A program made the translations under genes and the position numbers. From the NCBI RefSeq assembly GCF_008579165.1, contig NZ_BKCN01000006.1: a stretch of 64,000 nt of DNA. One strand, 5' to 3'. Shown one piece after another: positions 38,619 through 48,554 of this stretch. The notes under the pieces are model-generated. The model saw only the letters and a program-made list of their open reading frames with translations, was not told where the DNA came from and made no database searches. The stretch is from Iodidimonas nitroreducens. GTDB lineage: Bacteria > Pseudomonadota > Alphaproteobacteria > Sphingomonadales > Rhodothalassiaceae. The stretch's first letter is position 1. Each line of letters starts with the position of its first letter.

Positions 38619-40542
38619 GCATCTCCGCGGATGATGGAGCGAATCAAGAAACGCGCCGGATGATAATGCTGTCTTTGGTCGATTTCGAGGGGGGATGGCG
38701 CACCCGCAATTTGTGCGGCGATCCCAAATGCTGCCAAAGGCGCGGTTTGAAAGCCTCGCGCCCCCAGCCCCGTGAACAGATAAAGCCCCTGATGATACGC
38801 GCACAAGGCAGATCCCGGCGGTTTTTATCAATTCGTGCCCCCGCATAGGCATCTTTGAACCATTCCCCATCAAAAAGCGGCCCGGCAAGCGGGGCATGAT
38901 CGGGTGTGATCACCCGTTGACCGGTCCAGATTTCACACGGCGCCTCAGCCCCCGCATCAAGGCCGAGGGCTTTTCTGGCGTCATCGGAAAAGGCCGAGGG
39001 ATGACCGCACAGCCGCCGCTCGCCTGCGGCAGTTTTTACGCTGCGGCTGAGATATCCTTCATGATAAAGGCTCTTTTTGGGCAAAGGATGGGGGGGCAAA
39101 AGGCTGATCTGGCCGTTTTGCCTGCTGATGGGCAGCGCGGCGGCCAAGGATGGGGGCAAAAGCGCCGCTGAACCCGGTCCGGCGGCGATGACCACTGTGG
39201 CCGCTTCGCACAGGGCTTTGCCACCCTGATCACAAATCTGCCAGCCCGCTTGGCCTGTTCCTGATGGCCCCGATAAAGGCCGCAGATGATCTGCATGGGC
39301 TGAGATCAGCCGATCCGCTTTTGCCCCCCGATCATAGAGAACAGCAGGATTGATGCAGCCTGCCTTTGGCCAGTAAAGGGCATCTTGATCGCATGGAAAG
39401 CCGCTGATCGTGCTGGCCTCATCGGCGCTCATCAATCTCAGATATTCATCGGGCCAGTTCAATATCCGGGTCACATCCCGGGCCGGTTTGCCGCCTTTTT
39501 TGCCATTTGGCAATTGAAGCACACCGCGCGGATGCTCCCAAACACCGAGGCGATCATAAGAGCGCCAGGCAAAAAGCATGGAGGCAAGAGACAATCGCGC
39601 CCATGCCGATGATCCCAGATCGAGCCGAGGGGCCAGCAGGGCCACGGGCAAAGGCGGGGCATGGGCTGCGGGCGGTGCAGCGATCTGGATTGTGGCCAGC
39701 CCATGATCGTGGCAGGCCGCCAGCATCATATGGGCGGCAATGCCATTGCCGATCACCGCCACAGGGCCTTTTGATGGCGGCGGCAGGCGATACCATGGGG
39801 ATGATTGGTCCGGGCCGCTTTCAGCCTTTTCAAAGCGCCCTTGAAGCCGTTCGCGCTTGCCATTGAAGCCGGGTTGCTTTTCCATGCTGAACCCAACGGC
39901 CTCAAGGCCCCGCTTCACATGGCCGGCGGACGTAAAGGTGGCAAGGCGGGTATCGGGGTGGCTCAGGCGGGCGATCTGCTGATAAAGTTCGGGGCTCCAC
40001 ATGGCGGGATTTCGGGCCGGGGCAAAGCCATCCAGAAACCAGGCATCGATCCGCGCTTCAAGGCGCGATAGCATCAAAGCCGCATCCCCCAAACATAAGC
40101 TGAGATGCACCCGGCCATTATCAAAGATCAGGCGATGAAAGCCCCCTGTGGCTGGCGGCCATTGGACGAGCAAAAGATCCGCCAAAGGCTTCAGATCGGT
40201 GAAGGGGCTGAGGGCGCGGGTGAGATCGGCTTTTTTAAGAGGAAAAGCTTCCACCGAGACGAAATGCAGGCGGGCGCTGGCCCGGGCTTTTGCCCATTCC
40301 TGCCAGGTTTTGAGGAAATTGAGCCCGGTTCCAAAGCCGGTTTCGCCGATGCTGATAAAATCGCCCTGATGCCATAATTCATCGAGCCGGCAAGGGGCGA
40401 TAAACACGGCTTGGGATTCCGCCGGGCCGTGAGTCGTATCATAATATTTATCTTCATAATGGATCGAGAGCGGCGCATCCCCCTCCCATTTCAAGGGTGG
40501 GTGCAAAGGGTGGGGCGGGATATTTTGATCGTTTCTGGTCAT
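38615..40542 (-). CDS. mnmC: tRNA 5-methylaminomethyl-2-thiouridine biosynthesis bifunctional protein (frameshifted)
   Basis: Converts cmnm5s2U34 to mnm5s2U34 in tRNA. The N-terminal SAM methyltransferase domain has GETGFGTGLNFLKTW and FLDGFAPARNPAMW; the C-terminal FAD oxidoreductase domain has AVIGNGIAAHMMLAA and a late GQRVITPDHAPLAGP. Start MTRNDQNIPPH (40542). Near 38801 one base is missing; restoring it gives the usual C-terminus YHQGLYLFTGLGARGF and a stop at 38615 overlapping the tamA start. Without it the reading ends in unrelated sequence at 38644. Confidence 0.92.
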
Positions 40543-40785
40543 CTTCAAGCTTTCCACATCTAGCCTTAGCCATAAACCTCTAGCCCGCAGATTGACAGGG
40601 ATTCTCGCCGCATCTGAGGGTTGAAAAAGGGGGTGATCATAAGATCGAAGCTGGCGGGCGACGCGCATTTTCATCGTCCTTTGATGGCGTTAGAATATTT
40701 GTTCTCATTGGCCGTGATTTGCAATTTCCCGCTGAATAAGGGACACTTATCATCGTTTATTTAGACGGTGCCTTGGGAGGTGCTG

Positions 40786-41256
40786 ATGCTGCTGGATTTT
40801 AGTGGGTCTGATGCGATCAGCGATGTCAAAGCGGATGATCTTCCCGAGGGTTCTGTCCGCACCTTATTATCCTTATGGGAAAGCCGCCGGGCGGGTAGAT
40901 TGATGCCCGAACGCAAGGATTTCAATCCCTCTGAAATGGTTGGTCTGCTGCCCGATCTGTGCCTGATGGATATCGAGGCAGGAAGCGGGCGCTTTCGTGT
41001 GCGCCTGTTTGGCACAAGGCTGGCCGCGATGTCGGGGCTTGATCTGACCGGGCATTATATCGATGAAGTGAAGGGCGGGCGCGGGGTGATCGAACGCTGT
41101 AATGTCCTGATCCGGTGCAAGGCCCCCATCTATCGGCGGAATATTCCTCTTAAATGGTCGCCGCGCAAATATCGCAGCTATGATGTGCTGGCCTTACCCT
41201 TGTCATCAAACGGGGTGGATGTGACGATGATCCTGTTCTTGCTGGAATTCACCTAA
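40786..41256 (+). CDS. PAS_5-type PAS domain protein
   Basis: A 156-aa single-domain protein with the pattern SLWESRRAGRLMPERKDFNP, LLPDLCLMDIE and FRVRLFGTRLAAMSGLDLTG, the alphaproteobacterial PAS_5 family (PF07310). No output domain or membrane segment. ATG 40786 is preceded by GGGAGG. Stop overlaps the convergent stop of the sensor kinase (41253-41255). A ligand-binding or signalling adaptor role is inferred only. Confidence 0.78.
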   Translation: MLLDFSGSDAISDVKADDLPEGSVRTLLSLWESRRAGRLMPERKDFNPSEMVGLLPDLCLMDIEAGSGRFRVRLFGTRLAAMSGLDLTGHYIDEVKGGRGVIERCNVLIRCKAPIYRRNIPLKWSPRKYRSYDVLALPLSSNGVDVTMILFLLEFT

Positions 41257-42855
41257 TTTTCGATCCTATCCATGGTTTCCGGGCCATCGGCATCGGGCAG
41301 GTCAACCCTGACGATGGTGCCCTTGCCCGGTGCACTTTCGATCCTGAGCCTGCCTGATGGGCCGCCACGAAGGCGGCCACAAGGGGGAGGCCAAGGCCGG
41401 TGCCCTGATGGCGGCGGGTCATCGCCCCATCAACCTGCCCAAAGGGGGTAAGGGCCTGGGCGATATCCTCTTTGCTCATGCCGATCCCGGTATCGGTGAT
41501 GCTGACATGGCAGCCGCCATCGCTTTTGGCTTTGATTTCAAGATGGATCGATCCACCCTTACTGGTGAATTTGATGGCGTTGGACAGCAGATTGAGCAGG
41601 ATCTGTTTGAACAGGCGGCGATCCAAAGTCATCGAGAAATTATCCGGTGTAATCAGGATGTGGATGCTGACATCCGCCTGATCCGCCCGTTCCTGCACCA
41701 GCCGCAGGCATTGGCTCACAACATTGGGGATATCCACCTTGGATGGGTATATCTCCAGCCGTCCCGCCTCGACCTTCGACAGATCGAGGATATCATTGAT
41801 GATCTCAAGGAGGTGGGTGCCCGATCGATGCACATCGGCAGCATATTCACTATAGCGGCGATCCCCTAATGGCCCCAGCACTTCATCCTTGATGATTTCC
41901 GAAAAGCCCAGAATGGCATTGAGGGGGGTGCGCAATTCATGGCTCATATTGGCAAGAAATTCGGATTTCGTGCGATTGGCCAGTTCGGCGGCATCCCGGC
42001 TTTTGCGCAATTCCGTTTCATATTTTTTTTCATCGGTGATATCGCGGCCAATCAGTAAAACCAGCTTTTCTCCATCGACAATCATCAGTTCTGCGGAAAA
42101 TTTCACGGGAAAGGTCGAGCCATCCCGCGTCTCACATTGGCTTCCATATGCCGGATGCAGCCATCGCTTTTGAGGATGGAGGCGATTTTGATCGGGATCG
42201 TGGGATCTTCCCAGATTTCCAGATCAAAGATGCTTTGCCCCATGATGGCCCGTCGGCTGAGGCCGATGGCATTGGCCAGATTATCATTCACATCCACAAA
42301 AACACCTGTGCGCATGAAAGAGAGCGACATCATATCGGGCGTTGCATGAAACACCCGCTTGAACAGCTCATCGGATCGTTCCTGGGCGCGCTCTGTTCGT
42401 TTTAATTGGGTGATGTCGGTCAAAGAGGCCAAAATCGCCGGTCCATCGGGCCAATCCACCAAAGTCGCCCGGCAATTCACCCAAAATTCTGCGGCATCAG
42501 GCCGGGACAGGCGAAAACGATCATATTCATCAACCGCTTCGCCCCGCATCCGGCGCTTCACATTATCGGCAACCCGTTCCCGATCATGGCGGTGAATCCA
42601 TTCCAAAATCGGCTTTTGCAGCAAGGGCAGATCCTCGCGCACCCCCAGCATATCTTTCATCGCCTGATTGATATATAGGGGCACAGCCCCACGATGCACC
42701 ACAAAGCCCTGGGTGGCCATTTCCATCATCTGCGAGACGGATGATGCCGGCAGCACATCGATTCTAGGCGCTGAACGCTCTGTGTCCTTGCTGGCTAAGC
42801 TAATGACATCGCGTGCATTTTTATCGTCAATGCGCTGGTCCTGTTCGTCCATCAT
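41253..42855 (-). CDS. Soluble PAS-PAS sensor histidine kinase (two frameshifts)
   Basis: Two N-terminal PAS domains (about residues 45-150 and 165-290, including RVFHATPDMMSLSF and GRDITDEKK), then the HisKA box FLANMSHELRTPLNAILGFS with the phosphoacceptor His and the ATPase domain (LLNLLSNAIKFTS, DTGIGMS, GTGLGLPLV). No transmembrane helix, so cytosolic. Single bases are missing near 42134 (restoring gives ETRDGSTFPVKFSAE) and near 41355 (restoring gives GRLRIESAPGKGT, the usual end). No response regulator gene is adjacent. The signal is unknown. Confidence 0.88.
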
Positions 42856-43179
42856 GCGCTTTCTTGTTCATCTCGGCACTGATCGGTCAGGCGGATTGCG
42901 GCTTAAATGCCATAAATATACAGTATTTTTTATGATCCGTATCAACTCTTGATACAAGAATAAAAATAACGGGTAACTATCTCAGGTTTAGCCGCCTGCC
43001 CCCCCAAGGCCGATTAAGCTTTGCGCAAGGAAGCGCTGCTAGAATTTTGTGGCCTGCGATGAAACATGATGAAAAAATGAGTCTGTCCTTACAGCTAAGC
43101 TTGCCCTATTATTGCACTGCAATAGATTCTGCCCCTAAGATTGAGGGTCGATTAACGCTTTTACAGATTGGTTTGCGGA
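42856..43179. other. Divergent intergenic region, sensor kinase / phaZ
   Basis: A 324-base AT-rich control region without a gene. It contains a perfect dyad GTATCAA-CTC-TTGATAC at 42939-42955 that could be an operator for a dimeric regulator. A C7 run lies at 42993-42999. No ORF with a good ribosome site was found. Confidence 0.5.
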
Positions 43180-44436
43180 ATGCTTTATTCATTATACGAA
43201 CTTCAGCACACGGCCGTGGCTCCCGCGCGTTATCTGGCGGATCAAGGGCAAATCCTTTTTCGTAACCCATTAAATCCCATGAGCTTTACCCCCATGGGCC
43301 GGATGACATCGGCGGCTCTTGATCTGTTTGAACACAGCACAAGGCGCTATGGAAAGCCGCGTTTCGATCTGGATTGGACCCATATCGATGGCCGCGATGT
43401 GCGGGTGACCGAAGAGATCATGTATCGCAAGGGCTTTGGGCAAATTAAGCGTTTCGTGCGGGATATCAGGCGGCCAAATGATCCAAAGGTTTTGCTGGTG
43501 GCACCCATGTCAGGGCATTTTGCAACCCTTTTGCGCGGCACGGTCGAGGCACTTTTGCCCGATCATGATGTGTATATCACCGATTGGCGCGATGCCCGCG
43601 ATATCCCTTTGTTCGAGGGGCGTTTTGATCTGTGTGATTACATCGATTATGTGATCGGCTGGCTCGAAGATATCGGCCCCAAATGCCATGTGATTGCGGT
43701 GTGTCAGCCTGCGGTGCCGGTTTATGCCGCCGTGGCCCGGATGGAGGCTGAAAAAAACCGTGCTGCCCCGGCTTCGATCACCTTGATGGGGGGGCCGATT
43801 GATACCCGTGCCAATCCCACTGCGGTGAATGAATTGGCAACCACCCGGCCTTTGAGCTGGTTTGAACGCAATGTCATCACCCATGTGCCGCCACCCAATG
43901 CGGGCATGTGGCGCAAGGTTTATCCCGGATTTTTGCAATTGGCCGGGTTCATGAGCATGAATTTGGGCGATCATATGATGAAGCATCATGAATTCTTCAA
44001 TCATCTGGTGGAAGGCGATGGCGAAAGCGCGGATGCGACCCGGTTTTTCTATGAGGAATATCGCTCGGTCATGGATATGACAGCAGAATTTTATCTGCAA
44101 ACCATCGAAACCGTTTTCCAGACCCATGCCCTGCCGAAAGGCGAGATGATGCATCATGAGCACCGGGTCGATCCCAAGGCGATCACCCGCACCGCCATCC
44201 TGTGTGTGGAGGGCGAGCGCGATGATATTTCCGGCATCGGCCAAACCAGATCGGCGCTCGATCTGGCCAGTAATCTCGATCCGGCCAAAAAGCGCTATTT
44301 CATGGCCCCCAAAGTTGGCCATTATGGCATTTTCAATGGCCGCCGTTGGCGCGAGGTCATCGCGCCTGAAGTCAAGGCTTCATTCGCCAGCATGATGGGA
44401 ATTAGGGTCCGGCCCACCCGGACGGTAAGGGCCTGA
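43180..44436 (+). CDS. phaZ: Intracellular polyhydroxyalkanoate depolymerase
   Basis: Mobilises stored PHB granules inside the cell. 418 aa, no signal peptide. The nucleophile region reads VIAVCQPAVPVYAAVA: a Cys in place of the Ser of the lipase box, as in the PhaZ1 type of intracellular depolymerases. Other conserved parts are HDVYITDWRDARDIP, LMGGPIDTRANPT and the C-terminal PKVGHYGIFNGRRWRE (catalytic His). Start at ATG 43180 (MLYSLYELQHT). It implies a PHA-storing host, although no phaC is in the window. Confidence 0.92.
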   Translation: MLYSLYELQHTAVAPARYLADQGQILFRNPLNPMSFTPMGRMTSAALDLFEHSTRRYGKPRFDLDWTHIDGRDVRVTEEIMYRKGFGQIKRFVRDIRRPNDPKVLLVAPMSGHFATLLRGTVEALLPDHDVYITDWRDARDIPLFEGRFDLCDYIDYVIGWLEDIGPKCHVIAVCQPAVPVYAAVARMEAEKNRAAPASITLMGGPIDTRANPTAVNELATTRPLSWFERNVITHVPPPNAGMWRKVYPGFLQLAGFMSMNLGDHMMKHHEFFNHLVEGDGESADATRFFYEEYRSVMDMTAEFYLQTIETVFQTHALPKGEMMHHEHRVDPKAITRTAILCVEGERDDISGIGQTRSALDLASNLDPAKKRYFMAPKVGHYGIFNGRRWREVIAPEVKASFASMMGIRVRPTRTVRA

Positions 44437-44532
44437 CTATTTGCTGCATTCGACCATCCCTTGATCTTGGCTTCATCTCGCCGCATTCTCGTGCTGTGAT
44501 CTGATTTCTGATGCGCATAAGGGAGGCGATGA

Positions 44533-45384
44533 GTGCGGGCTTTTCTGATGATTTTGGGCGCCATTCTGATGGTGGCCGCCCCCTATGCCAAGGCTTCTGA
44601 TCCGTTTGCGTCCTTGCCTGATCTGCTGAATGGTCATTTGGCGCAAGGGGGCATGGTGATCGGCAAAACCACCCCCGGATCGGCGGTTTTCCTCAATGAT
44701 CAGCTTGTAAGGGTGGCGGCTGATGGGCGCTTTGTCATCGGCTTTGGGCGCGATGCCCCGCTTTCGCACATCTTGCGGATAAAAAGCCCGGATGGCCGGG
44801 TGGCGCAGCATGATCTGACACTGGAAGATCGCGATTTCAAGGTGGAACGGGTGGATGGCCTGCCGCCTGATACTGTAACCCCGCCCCCGGAATATTATGA
44901 GCGTCGCCGCCATGAAACCGGGCAGGTGCGCACGGCCCGGGCGGAAATGAGCGATCTGATGGCTTGGAGTGACGGCTTCATTCTGCCCGCCAAGGGAAGG
45001 ATTTCAGGTGTTTATGGGTCGCAAAGAATCCTGAACGGCGAGCCGCGCTCGCCCCATTATGGTTTGGATGTGGCGGCGGCACCGGGCACTGCGGTGGTGG
45101 CCCCGGCAGCCGGGATCGTGCGACTGGCCGCGCCCGATTTTTTGCTGGAAGGCGGTATTTTGATCATCGATCACGGTTTTGGGGTCAGTTCAACCCTGAT
45201 GCATCTCAAATCTGTTGATGTGGCGGTGGGCGATCATGTGGAACAGGGCGAGCCGGTCGCTACTTTAGGAGCCACCGGGCGGGCCAGCGGGCCGCATGTG
45301 GATTGGCGGATCAATTGGCTGGATACCCGCATTGATCCCCAATTGGTGCTTCAGATGCCCCAACAAGAGGGCGCGGCCCCATGA
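44533..45384 (+). CDS. M23-family peptidase (LytM-like), exported
   Basis: A 283-aa periplasmic protein: signal peptide (LMILGAILMVAAPYAKA), an N-terminal beta domain, then an M23 domain. The first zinc motif is SPHYGLDVAAAPG (HxxxD). The HxH motif is altered to HVDWRINW, with Asp for the second His, a variant I know from several alphaproteobacterial relatives. YERRRHETGQ precedes the domain. It may be a peptidoglycan endopeptidase or an inactive activator. Start GTG 44533 behind GGGAGG. Its stop overlaps the start of the porin gene (ATGA). Confidence 0.85.
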   Translation: MRAFLMILGAILMVAAPYAKASDPFASLPDLLNGHLAQGGMVIGKTTPGSAVFLNDQLVRVAADGRFVIGFGRDAPLSHILRIKSPDGRVAQHDLTLEDRDFKVERVDGLPPDTVTPPPEYYERRRHETGQVRTARAEMSDLMAWSDGFILPAKGRISGVYGSQRILNGEPRSPHYGLDVAAAPGTAVVAPAAGIVRLAAPDFLLEGGILIIDHGFGVSSTLMHLKSVDVAVGDHVEQGEPVATLGATGRASGPHVDWRINWLDTRIDPQLVLQMPQQEGAAP

Positions 45385-46064
45385 GGGGTGCGGGGCTGAA
45401 GCTGCTCGCCTGTTTTGGGCTGATTGGTCTTTTGGCCCCCATGGCCAAAGCGCAGGATGTGAAAATGTCCATGGATGCGGCGGTGATGAGCGATCTGGTG
45501 GATCGCGGGCTTTCCTTATCCGATGAAGATCCATCGGCCAGCTTCGGGATTTTTGCCGATCTTGGCAGGCATCTTTATAGCGGGCTTACGGTGGCCAGCA
45601 TTGATGATTTCATGGGCAATGATGCGCGCATCAGTGGGATCGTCGGGCTGAGCCTGCCGCTTGATGCTTATCAGCTTGATCTTTCGGTGCTGGCGGATGG
45701 ATTTGTGGGCGGCGATGGCTTTGTCACCCCTGAGATACGCGCGCGCCTTTCCCGCGATCTGGGGCTTTTTGTGGCGGCGGCGGGCGTTTCCTATGCCCCT
45801 GATGGCCGCTGGAGCTTACGCAATCAGGATGTTTTATACAGCTATCTGGAAACCGAAGTGCCGATCCCCCGTTTGTCCTGGCTTACGGCAGTGGCGCATG
45901 TGGGGTATGAGCTATTTGATGGGGCGGCCAATAAAACCGATTGGGGGATGGGCTTGGCGGCGGGCTATCAGGCTTTTGAATTCAGCCTGAATTATGAAGA
46001 CAGCGATCGCAATGATCCGCGCGGCGATGCCCGGTTGGTGGCGGCCTTGCGCGTTTTCTTTTAG
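45381..46064 (+). CDS. TorF/Gcw_chp family putative porin
   Basis: A 227-aa outer-membrane beta-barrel candidate: signal peptide ending PMAKAQD, then alternating strands typical of the Gcw_chp family (TIGR02001), with LVDRGLSLSDEDPS near the N-terminus and a terminal strand DARLVAALRVFF ending in Phe. The start overlaps the M23 gene stop by 4 bases, so the two are translationally coupled. The function of the family is not settled. Confidence 0.85.
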   Translation: MRGAGLKLLACFGLIGLLAPMAKAQDVKMSMDAAVMSDLVDRGLSLSDEDPSASFGIFADLGRHLYSGLTVASIDDFMGNDARISGIVGLSLPLDAYQLDLSVLADGFVGGDGFVTPEIRARLSRDLGLFVAAAGVSYAPDGRWSLRNQDVLYSYLETEVPIPRLSWLTAVAHVGYELFDGAANKTDWGMGLAAGYQAFEFSLNYEDSDRNDPRGDARLVAALRVFF

Positions 46065-46114
46065 AATATGCGGCTCATCAATGGCCTTTGGTAAGGCCCG
46101 CAGCCTTGATCCCG

Positions 46115-46905
46115 CTAAGGCCGGATCGATGCGTTGGCGGATGGCATCCAGCAAATGGGGGGTGGTGGCAATGATCGCAGATTGCCGGGCGCTGGCTGAT
46201 TATAATTGAGGGGCGCCCCTGTTTCATCGAGGCAAATGCCCCCGGCTTCGTGCAAAATCAGATCCGCCGCCGCCAGATCCCAATCGCATTTGGGGCGCAG
46301 GCTGATCATGGCTTCGGCCCGCCCTGCGCCAATGGATGACAGCCGTAAAGCCAAAGCGGGCAAGGAGAGATAGCGCATCTGCGGCCATTGAAGGGGCCAG
46401 TGCCGAGCATCGTGCATCAGCTCTTTTTCGGCAAATATCTTGCAGCCCTCAAGGCTTTTGCGCTTGCTCACCTTCAGGCTTTTGCCATTCAGGCTGGCCC
46501 CGCAGCCTGTTTGGGCGAGATACATTTCATCAGAAGCAGGGCGATAAACGGCCCCCAGAACCGGTCGGCCATTTTGGACCAAAGCCACTGAAACTGCAAA
46601 GGATGGATCACCCCGCAAAAACGCGCGGGTGCCATCGATGGGATCAACGACCCATGTCGCGGCTTTCGAGAGGCGTTCGGATCATCCCTGCTTTCTTCCG
46701 ATAGCCAGCCGGTTTCATGATCTATCTGCAGGCGTTCATGGAGCAGATCATTGACCGCGAGATCGGCTTCGCTCACCGGATCATTGGGATTTTTCTCCCA
46801 AGCTCTGACCGGAGTTCCGAAATAGCCAAGGGCCAGGGCTCCGGCGTCTCTGACGATCTGCTCCAATTCATCGAGTGTGTGGCTGAGAGGGGCGGGCTGG
46901 TTCAT
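46115..46905 (-). CDS. cysQ: Inositol monophosphatase family, CysQ-like 3'(2'),5'-bisphosphate nucleotidase (frameshifted)
   Basis: Mg2+/Li+-sensitive phosphatase family. N-terminal part: KNPNDPVSEADLAVND and ETGWLSEES (metal-binding Glu). Restoring a G near 46679 gives WVVDPIDGTRAFLRGDPSF, the metal-binding DPIDGT motif, followed by CDWDLAAADLILHEAGG. A second base may be missing near 46187 because QSAIIATTPHLLDAI in another frame looks like the family C-terminus; the true stop is then unclear. Start ATG 46905 overlaps the pmbA stop (ATGA). Likely role: pAp/PAPS turnover. The subtype is inferred. Confidence 0.85.
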
Positions 46906-48272
46906 GTTCCGGCGACAGTCATCCTGTCGATCAAAAGGGTTGGGGCATTGGTGGAAAAGCGAAAGACCAGATCATTGGCCGGGGTGAGCGTGGCAAACAT
47001 CTCCTTCAGATTGCCGGCAATGGTCATTTCGCTGACCGCATGGCTGATCTGGCCGTCTTCGATCAAAAAGCCAGCCGCCCCCCGGCTATAATCGCCGGTC
47101 ACCGGGTTCACCCCCATGCCGATCAGTTCGGTCACATAAAAACCCCGGCTCACGGAGCCGATGAGATCGGCGGGCGTGGATGTCCCCGGCTCCATATATA
47201 AATTGCTTGTGGAGGGGCCGGGGGCCGATGAAATCCCCCGCGTGGCGCTGGCGGTGGAGGCAAGATCAAGTTTGCGGGCGGTGGCGCAATCAAGCACCCA
47301 GCTTTGCAGGATGCCATCCTCGATCAGGGTGAGCGGTCTGGTTTCCAATCCTTCGCCATCAAAGGGCCGGGAGCCAAGGCCCCGTACCCGCCGGGGATCA
47401 TCGAGGATGCGGATTCCCGGCGCAAACACCGACTCGTGCATTTTTTTGAGCAAAAAGCTGGTGCCCCGGGCAATGGCTGCGCCATTCACCGCTTGGGCAA
47501 AATGGCCGAGCAGACTGTTTGAAACCCGGGGATCGAAAATGACCGGCAGGCTGCCGGTGGGCAGGCGGCGCGCCCCCAGCCGGCGCACTGTGCGGTTGCC
47601 CGCTTCGCGCCCCACGCTTTCCGCCGTGGCCAGATCGGCAAAATGCCGGGCCGTGCTGAAATCATAATCGCGTTCCATGGCGGTGCCTTCGCCCGCCAGA
47701 ACCGAGGCCGAAACGGAAAAGCTGGTGCCATCATAGCCACCCAGAAAACCGCTGCTGGTGGCAAGATCAACCCGCATGCTGGATGCCCCGGCCCCCGCGC
47801 CCCCGCTATTGGTAACGCCGGGCACCGCGCGGGCGGCGTCTTCGGCTTCTTGCGCCAAAGCGGTGAGCGCCGCTTCGTCGATCTCATTGTGATCGTGAAG
47901 CTCAAGACCCTCGGCCGTTCTGACCCGGGCCAGCAAAGCCGGGTCCGCCAAGCCGATCCATGGGTCTTCGGGGGCCACCCGGGCCATGGCGATGGCGCGC
48001 TCCACCAAAGCCGCGCGGCCATCGGGATTGGGATCAGAGGTGGAGACCGTGGCGCTGCGCTGGCCGATCATCACCCGCAGACCAAAAGCCGTGCTTTCGG
48101 ATCGCTCGGCATCTTCCAGAATGCCCAGGCGATAGCTGATCCCGATGCTGCGATCCGCTATGGCCAGGGCATCGGCGCTGTCGGCTCCGGCTTTTTTCGC
48201 GCGCTCGATCAGATCGGCAAGGATATCGGCGGCGCTGTCGCTTTGGGCTGGTCTGGTGTCGGATAGGGGCAT
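46902..48272 (-). CDS. pmbA: TldD/PmbA family protein
   Basis: A 456-aa PmbA (TldE-like) subunit of the TldD/TldE protease, which degrades unfolded peptides and antitoxins and matures microcin B17 in E. coli. Typical parts: FGLRVMIGQRSATVSTSD, GREAGNRTVRRLGARRLPTG, RGLGSRPFDGEGLETRPL and GMGVNPVTGDYSRGAAGF. No HExxxH, as expected for the non-metal subunit. Start at MPLSDTRPAQ (48272); a much longer in-frame extension to 48554 runs through an apparent RNA gene and is rejected. tldD is not in the window. Confidence 0.9.
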   Translation of the reverse strand: MPLSDTRPAQSDSAADILADLIERAKKAGADSADALAIADRSIGISYRLGILEDAERSESTAFGLRVMIGQRSATVSTSDPNPDGRAALVERAIAMARVAPEDPWIGLADPALLARVRTAEGLELHDHNEIDEAALTALAQEAEDAARAVPGVTNSGGAGAGASSMRVDLATSSGFLGGYDGTSFSVSASVLAGEGTAMERDYDFSTARHFADLATAESVGREAGNRTVRRLGARRLPTGSLPVIFDPRVSNSLLGHFAQAVNGAAIARGTSFLLKKMHESVFAPGIRILDDPRRVRGLGSRPFDGEGLETRPLTLIEDGILQSWVLDCATARKLDLASTASATRGISSAPGPSTSNLYMEPGTSTPADLIGSVSRGFYVTELIGMGVNPVTGDYSRGAAGFLIEDGQISHAVSEMTIAGNLKEMFATLTPANDLVFRFSTNAPTLLIDRMTVAGT

Positions 48273-48385
48273 AGGGCCTCGCTGATTGTGCGTGAACATG
48301 CCTAGATATATGAGCCCATGGCCATCACAAGACAAGACATGACTGGCCCCGGAGATGGGATCGCGATCATCCCAAAGGCGCGCAT

Positions 48386-48422
48386 CAAAAGAAAGGCCCC
48401 CGCAGAGGGTGCTGCGGAGGCC
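48386..48422 (-). terminator. Intrinsic terminator on the minus strand upstream of pmbA
   Basis: Minus strand: GGCCTCCGCAG (48422-48412), 6-base loop, CTGCGGGGGCC (48405-48395), then TTTCTTTT (48394-48387). 11-bp stem with one G-T pair. Confidence 0.85.
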
Positions 48423-48519
48423 TGACAGAAGATCATGAAGCCCAAGGCAAGTGGGTCGGAACAGGGGGAACGTCGTGCGCTTCATGATCACAAGGCGCGA
48501 GTAAAAACCCGACCTTGCA
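48387..48519 (-). ncRNA. Candidate structured RNA (sRNA or pmbA leader)
   Basis: The minus strand has a good sigma70-type promoter (48526-48554) followed about 130 bases later by an intrinsic terminator (48386-48422), with no credible ORF between. Internal pairings: an 11-bp stem 48479-48489 with 48431-48441 (GATCATGAAGC/GCTTCATGATC) and a second pairing of 48508-48517 with 48447-48459 (GCAAGGTCGG with CCGACCCACTTGC). The two pairings cross, so they form a pseudoknot or are alternatives. I cannot match it to a known RNA family. It ends 114 bases before pmbA, so it may be a stand-alone sRNA or a regulated leader. Confidence 0.55.
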
Positions 48520-48525
48520 CCAAAC

Positions 48526-48554
48526 ACTATAGTCAAAAAGTCATAATTTGTCAT
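48526..48554 (-). promoter_or_regulatory. Sigma70-type promoter on the minus strand
   Basis: Minus strand ATGACA (48554-48549, 5/6 match to TTGACA), 17-base spacer, TATAGT (48531-48526, 5/6 match to TATAAT). Predicted transcription start about 48519. It drives the candidate RNA and possibly pmbA by read-through. Confidence 0.65.

Noticed and set aside
48273..48554. N-terminal extension of pmbA to 48554
   Set aside because: The extension would run through an intrinsic terminator and promoter, and the family N-terminus begins at MPLSDTRPAQ.
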